From JAWODU01 sp046483125 (GTDB taxonomy: Bacteria > Verrucomicrobiota > Kiritimatiellia > UBA8416 > JAWODU01), in NCBI GenBank assembly GCA_046483125.1, contig JAWODU010000110.1, positions 1 to 8,373 on the forward strand: DNA of 8,373 bases. The letters run 5' to 3'. Below, piece by piece: positions 5,439 through 8,373 of the stretch. The notes beneath the pieces are model-generated. The model ran no database searches, had not been told where the DNA came from, and worked only from the letters and a program-made list of their open reading frames with translations. The translations under genes were made by a program, and so were the position numbers. Numbering within the stretch: position 1 is the first letter of the stretch; each line of letters begins with the position of its first letter.

Positions 5439-5675
5439 ATGCCTGGAGGAGATGGAACAGGACCCGGTGGAGCGGGTCAGCGCACAGGACGTGGAATGGG
5501 CGGCAGTGCCCGGGGGCAGGGAGGCGGCAGGGGCCGCATGGCCGGTTTTGGCCTCGGCGCCGGGGGTACCTGCGTGTGCGCCAAATGCGGAAAAAGGATT
5601 TCACATGGCAGGAGAACACCGTGTTACCAGATACGGTGTCCGAATTGCGGAAGCAATATGACCAGAGCCCGGTAA
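5439..5675 (+). CDS. Small DUF5320-leader protein with six-cysteine zinc-ribbon-like module
   Basis: This 78-residue protein is in two parts. Residues 1-18 (MPGGDGTGPGGAGQRTGR) repeat the leader of the gene upstream, with the first eleven residues identical and silent DNA differences between the copies. After a Gly/Arg linker, residues 44-76 carry C45-x-C47-x2-C50, then H56, C62, C67 and C70 (ending CPNCG), a pattern suited to zinc or to an iron-sulfur cluster. I recall similar short proteins in archaea and anaerobes, usually unnamed or labelled ferredoxin-like. The start is firmly set by AGGAGG at 5427-5432, six bases before the ATG. The next gene starts 39 bases later, so it is probably co-transcribed with the ATPase. 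Metal type and partner are unknown. Confidence 0.8.
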   Translation: MPGGDGTGPGGAGQRTGRGMGGSARGQGGGRGRMAGFGLGAGGTCVCAKCGKRISHGRRTPCYQIRCPNCGSNMTRAR

Positions 5676-5714
5676 AGAACGCGAAGTAACGCGGATTATA
5701 GACGGGACTAAATA

Positions 5715-7529
5715 ATGATTATTACGGTAGCCAGCGGAAAGGGCGGAACAGGGAAAACGACTTTCGCGGTAAATCTTGCTTACGCACTTGCTCATAGAGG
5801 GGACAAAGTACGTTTGTTGGATTGCGACGTGGAAGAGCCCAATGACCACCTGTTTGTTAAGCCCGAGTTCACGGAAGAAGAACAGGTTAATGTACCAAAG
5901 CCGGTATGGGATGAATCGAAATGCACGGCTTGCGGTAAATGTGCTGAGGCCTGCAATTACAACGCCATCGCGGTTGTAAAGAACAAGGTGCTGGTTTTTA
6001 ATGAGCTGTGTCATTCGTGCGGCGTGTGTTCGTACGTGTGCCCGGAGGGCGCCTTGAGTGAGCGCGAAACGGCCATAGGAACAGTGGAGAGCGCGCCCGC
6101 GAACAAGCCGTTTCCATTTGCGCACGGCCTGCTGAACGTGGGCGAGGCCCTGGCTCCGAATGTTGTGCGGGCAGTGAAAAAACACCTGGACCCTGAAGCG
6201 GTAAACATTATAGATGCTTCACCCGGTACGGCATGTCCAGTTGTGGAGGCAGTTGAAGGCGCTGACGCCGCCTTGCTGGTTACCGAACCCACGCCCTTCG
6301 GACTGAACGATCTCAAGCTTGCCGTAGGCCTTGCTCTTAGACTTAAAGTACCGACTGGGATAATTGTGAATCGGTCGGACGGAGAAGACAGGATCATTGC
6401 TGATTATGCGCAGGAAGTCGGACTGCCGATTGCAGGCCGGATACCATTCAAACGAAAATACGCGGAAGTATATTCCGAGGGGAAAATCCTGGCCGAGTGG
6501 TTCCCGGAGCTTCGTGAGAATCTTCTGAATATATACGACAACCTGCTGGCGGCCAGGGCCCCCGAGCCCGCGGAGGACGTGTTTGAGCTTTCGCAGGGCG
6601 AAGCTCCGGAATATTCGGTGGGAGAAGCCTTGAATTACAGAGAATGCACGGTGATAAGCGGAAAAGGCGGAACGGGAAAGACAACCGTGACTGGTTCGCT
6701 GGCACTCCTGTCAAAGGATAAAATCCTGGCGGATAACGACGTGGACGCGGCGGACCTTCATTTGCTATTGAAGCCGCGCGTTCACGAGGCGCATGACTTT
6801 ACGGGAAGCAGGAAGGCCGCAATCAACAGCGATAAGTGTATCGGTTGCGGTAAATGCGCTGAAGCATGTCATTTTGAGGCGATACACCAGGATGGTCCGG
6901 CAAACGGAAAAATTGAAACAACTTATCGTATTGAACCGCTCGAGTGCGAGGGTTGCGGTCTCTGCCCTCTCGTATGTCCCGTGGGGGCTGTTGAAAGCAA
7001 GGATAATCTGACCGGACGTTGGTACGTATCGGCTACTGAACACGGGCCGATGGTGCATGCGCGTCTGGGGATCGCTGAGGAGAATTCCGGGCGGCTGGTG
7101 ACGCAGGTGCGCAACAGGGCGGCCCGGCTCGCGGCAGAGCTGAAGAAGGAACTCATACTTGGCGACGGTCCGCCGGGAACAGGTTGTCCGGTGATAGCGT
7201 CCGTGTCGGGGGCCGACCTGGTGGTGATTGTGACCGAACCGACGGTGTCGGGCGTACATGATATGGAGCGGGTCATGAATCTGGCGGAACATTTCGGCGT
7301 AGAAGCCGTCGTGGTGATAAACAAGGCTGACCTGAACACAGAACAGGCTCACCGGATAGAAGAAATCGCGGCGGCGCGCGGATCCAGGGTTATAGGAAGG
7401 ATTCCTTTTGACCGCGTTGTGAACGATGCCTTGATGGCGGGGAAAACGGTGGTAGAGTACGGAAAAAGCAGGGCAGAGTCTGCCGTACGGGAGATATGGG
7501 ATAATCTGAAGGAAGTTCTAAAGACGTAG
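5715..7529 (+). CDS. Tandem fusion of two ferredoxin-containing MinD/Mrp-like P-loop ATPases
   Basis: The 604-residue protein contains two complete, non-identical copies of one architecture. Copy 1 (about 1-280) has deviant Walker A GKGGTGKTT (8-16), DCDVEEPNDHLF (36-47), two 4Fe-4S motifs (C70-x2-C73-x2-C76-x3-C80 and C99-x2-C102-x2-C105-x3-C109) and switch II DASPGTACP (167-175). Copy 2 (about 310-604) has GKGGTGKTT (316-324), DNDVDAADLHLLL (340-352), clusters C375/C378/C381/C385 and C411/C414/C417/C421, and DGPPGTGCP (484-492). In each copy the ferredoxin insert follows the first third of the ATPase. Such proteins are usually encoded as two adjacent genes of about 280-300 codons, one of each type; here they share one frame through an acidic linker (about 281-308). 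By analogy with Mrp/NBP35 and CooC they may use ATP to mature or insert metal clusters, with bound clusters as cargo or electron carriers. The ribosome binding site (GACGGGA) is weak; the start at 5715 fits the P-loop N-terminus. Confidence 0.93.
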   Translation: MIITVASGKGGTGKTTFAVNLAYALAHRGDKVRLLDCDVEEPNDHLFVKPEFTEEEQVNVPKPVWDESKCTACGKCAEACNYNAIAVVKNKVLVFNELCHSCGVCSYVCPEGALSERETAIGTVESAPANKPFPFAHGLLNVGEALAPNVVRAVKKHLDPEAVNIIDASPGTACPVVEAVEGADAALLVTEPTPFGLNDLKLAVGLALRLKVPTGIIVNRSDGEDRIIADYAQEVGLPIAGRIPFKRKYAEVYSEGKILAEWFPELRENLLNIYDNLLAARAPEPAEDVFELSQGEAPEYSVGEALNYRECTVISGKGGTGKTTVTGSLALLSKDKILADNDVDAADLHLLLKPRVHEAHDFTGSRKAAINSDKCIGCGKCAEACHFEAIHQDGPANGKIETTYRIEPLECEGCGLCPLVCPVGAVESKDNLTGRWYVSATEHGPMVHARLGIAEENSGRLVTQVRNRAARLAAELKKELILGDGPPGTGCPVIASVSGADLVVIVTEPTVSGVHDMERVMNLAEHFGVEAVVVINKADLNTEQAHRIEEIAAARGSRVIGRIPFDRVVNDALMAGKTVVEYGKSRAESAVREIWDNLKEVLKT

Positions 7530-7550
7530 AATGCGCGAAGGGAGGAAAAA

Positions 7551-7928
7551 ATGGCGGAAGGAATGGAAATCCTGAAAAAGGTGTGGGAAGAGAGAAAGGG
7601 CCCTGCGGTGCTGGGGACCGTGGACGGAGAGGGCAGGCCGAACGCGATATATGTAGGTGAAATCCGATACAGGCCCGAGACCGGGTTTGTCGTAGCGGAT
7701 AACTTTTTCAGCAAGACAAGAGCAAATATCAAAAGTGGCAGCAAAGGCACCGTACTTTTCATTACAAACAAGGGCAAGTCTTACCAGGCTAAGGGGGAAC
7801 TCGAATACCACACAGAGGGAGAGATATTCGAAGATATGAAGGCCTGGCACAATTCCAGGCTTCCGGGAGTGGCGGCCACTGTGCTGAAGGTGGAGGAGGT
7901 CTACTCGGGGGCTGAGAAACTTACGTAA
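7551..7928 (+). CDS. PPOX-fold (pyridoxamine 5'-phosphate oxidase-like) putative flavin-binding protein
   Basis: This 125-residue cytoplasmic protein resembles the small split-barrel FMN-binding family. Early strands read GPAVLGTVDGEGRPNAIYVG (17-36), where the 'GTVDGEGRPN' turn is typical. Later strands are TGFVVADNFFSKTRANI (44-60, with the Lys/Thr/Arg/Asn set that often contacts FMN phosphate), GTVLFITNKGKSYQAKGELEY (66-86) and AATVLKVEEVYSG (108-120). Vitamin B6 oxidation is unlikely for such a short member; a flavin-linked redox or sensing role is more typical. AAGGGAGG at 7538-7545 sets the start, 21 bases after the ATPase stop, so the two are almost certainly co-transcribed. It is the last gene of the cluster. 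The link to the ATPase suggests electron supply, which is inference. Confidence 0.85.
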   Translation: MAEGMEILKKVWEERKGPAVLGTVDGEGRPNAIYVGEIRYRPETGFVVADNFFSKTRANIKSGSKGTVLFITNKGKSYQAKGELEYHTEGEIFEDMKAWHNSRLPGVAATVLKVEEVYSGAEKLT

Positions 7929-8046
7929 GGCCGGTAGTGTCAAAAGTTCTATGGTAAGCGCCGATTAAAACCGGCAACGAACAACGAGTGAAAGTCTTGT
8001 ACAATGAAAGGAGTAGCGACCCACATTGACCCCGAGTCATGCGGGT
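7929..8046 (+). other. Structured non-coding stretch, possible intron-derived RNA fragment
   Basis: No coding signal is seen, but the RNA folds well. GCCGGT (7930-7935) and ACCGGC (7970-7975) are inverted repeats. GCCG (7960-7963) can instead pair with CGGC (7972-7975). AACGAG-TGAAAG-TCTTGT forms a short hairpin near 7985-8000. ACCC-a-CAT-t-GAC (8019-8030) pairs with GTC-ATG-c-GGGT (8036-8046) around a five-base loop. The last hairpin runs up to the start of GLUG-like coding sequence. It may be the remains of a self-splicing intron or another structured RNA; no family was recognised with confidence. Confidence 0.3.
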
Positions 8047-8251
8047 GAAGAACATCACACTCATTGATGTGAATATTACAGGCGGTACAAGGTGCGGAGC
8101 TTTGGTCGGAAAAAACATCGGTATCATCAGTAACTCTTCCTCATACGGCTCTGTATCCGGATCAAAGACCGTGGGAGGCTTGGTTGGAAACAACCATGGC
8201 GTGCAATTGTTGCTCGACGAAGTGAATCGTCGAACCCAGGCAATGCAGTAG
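8042..8251 (+). pseudogene. Broken fragment of a GLUG-repeat surface protein
   Basis: In this frame a stop lies just upstream (8027), and translation gives VKNITLIDVNITGG, GALVGKNIGIISNSSSYGSV and VGGLVGNNHG. These are the beta-strand repeats of the GLUG motif found in very large secreted or surface proteins of several hundred to thousands of residues. Only about one and a half repeats survive. After NNHG (to 8200) the frame changes to unrelated residues, while the next frame reads N-C-C-S-T-K (8205-8222), which looks like the expected repeat continuation, before a TGA at 8223. That points to a small indel plus stop. An ATG exists at 8039 but lies inside the preceding hairpin and has no clear ribosome binding site. 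It is not likely to be expressed. Confidence 0.6.
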
Positions 8252-8270
8252 CAATGTACACTATCTTATG

Positions 8271-8373
8271 GTGCGCGTCCAGACCAAGAAATCCCACCTG
8301 TACAGATCTGTGCGTAAGAGTCTAAAAGCTACAGCTTTGGGGACCAGCCCTTGAGGAGGTCGATAGGCGATCG
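8271..8373 (+). ncRNA. Possible 5' end of a group II intron (cut by window edge)
   Basis: The stretch starts with GTGCG, the usual first five bases of bacterial group II introns, right after the GLUG remnant. It lacks a credible reading frame and contains hairpins such as AAAGC-TACA-GCTTT (8325-8338) and CGAT-AGGCG-ATCG (8361-8373), as domain I might. The window ends before any reverse transcriptase, domain V or 3' splice site could be seen, so this is a tentative call. Confidence 0.25.

Noticed and set aside
6765..7352. Open frame of 195 codons on the - strand inside the ATPase gene
   Set aside because: The + strand here encodes conserved ferredoxin and switch motifs; the antisense frame has no domain or ribosome binding site.
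5931..7529. Sequencing frameshift joining two separate ATPase genes
   Set aside because: The frame is continuous, both halves are complete and the linker reads as a normal acidic flexible segment, so a true fusion is more likely, pending read-level confirmation.
7980..8010. Group II intron domain V
   Set aside because: A GUGAAAGU hairpin is present, but the AGC triad, the two-base bulge and the closing stem of domain V are missing.
7929..8373. tRNA or other standard RNA gene
   Set aside because: No cloverleaf or T-loop GGTTCGAATCC-like sequence could be found on either strand.

Overview
The window (about 55% G+C by eye) looks like a chromosomal segment of an anaerobic bacterium. Six of the eight intact genes have recognisable family content, all eight lie on the + strand, and one of them is a sigma-54-dependent activator. 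Ferredoxin-bearing MinD/Mrp-type ATPases, a NifX-like protein and DUF5320-type glycine-rich proteins are typical of strict anaerobes. The GLUG-repeat remnant and the short dispersed purine-rich and palindromic repeats between genes recall uncultured Planctomycetota (Phycisphaerae-like), Omnitrophota or Desulfobacterota genomes. No marker gene fixes the phylum, so this is a guess.

Layout. Bases 1-220 are a non-coding leader with short repeats, a G10 tract, overlapping hairpins and a weak promoter candidate. Then come uxaC (uronate isomerase, 221-1648), a polytopic membrane protein resembling the putative 10-TM metal exporter family (1763-2785), and a PAS / AAA+ / Fis-type sigma-54 activator (start placed at 2830, end 4182). 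A 214-bp intergenic region (4183-4396) holds a good -24/-12 promoter (4368-4383). It also holds two TTGCA-N3-TGCAC dyads exactly 31 bp apart, placed where an enhancer for a sigma-54 activator would sit.

Downstream is a five-gene cluster. It consists of a NifX-like protein (4397-4789), a DUF5320-type protein with a C-terminal coiled coil (4837-5241), a second protein with the same N-terminal leader joined to a six-cysteine zinc-ribbon-like module (5439-5675), a 604-residue protein that is two ferredoxin-containing MinD/Mrp-like ATPases in one chain (5715-7529), and a small PPOX-fold putative flavin-binding protein (7551-7928). The simplest reading is that the sigma-54 regulator controls this cluster, which probably handles an iron-sulfur or other metal cofactor or an associated redox reaction. 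The true substrate is unknown. The 197-bp gap between the two DUF5320-type genes carries a 7-bp repeat array, a 16-bp palindrome and a 13-bp-stem hairpin.

The last 445 bases (7929-8373) contain no intact gene. A broken GLUG-repeat fragment lies between two stretches that fold well as RNA. The second begins with GTGCG, the usual 5' end of a group II intron, but no catalytic domain V was found, so that identification stays tentative.
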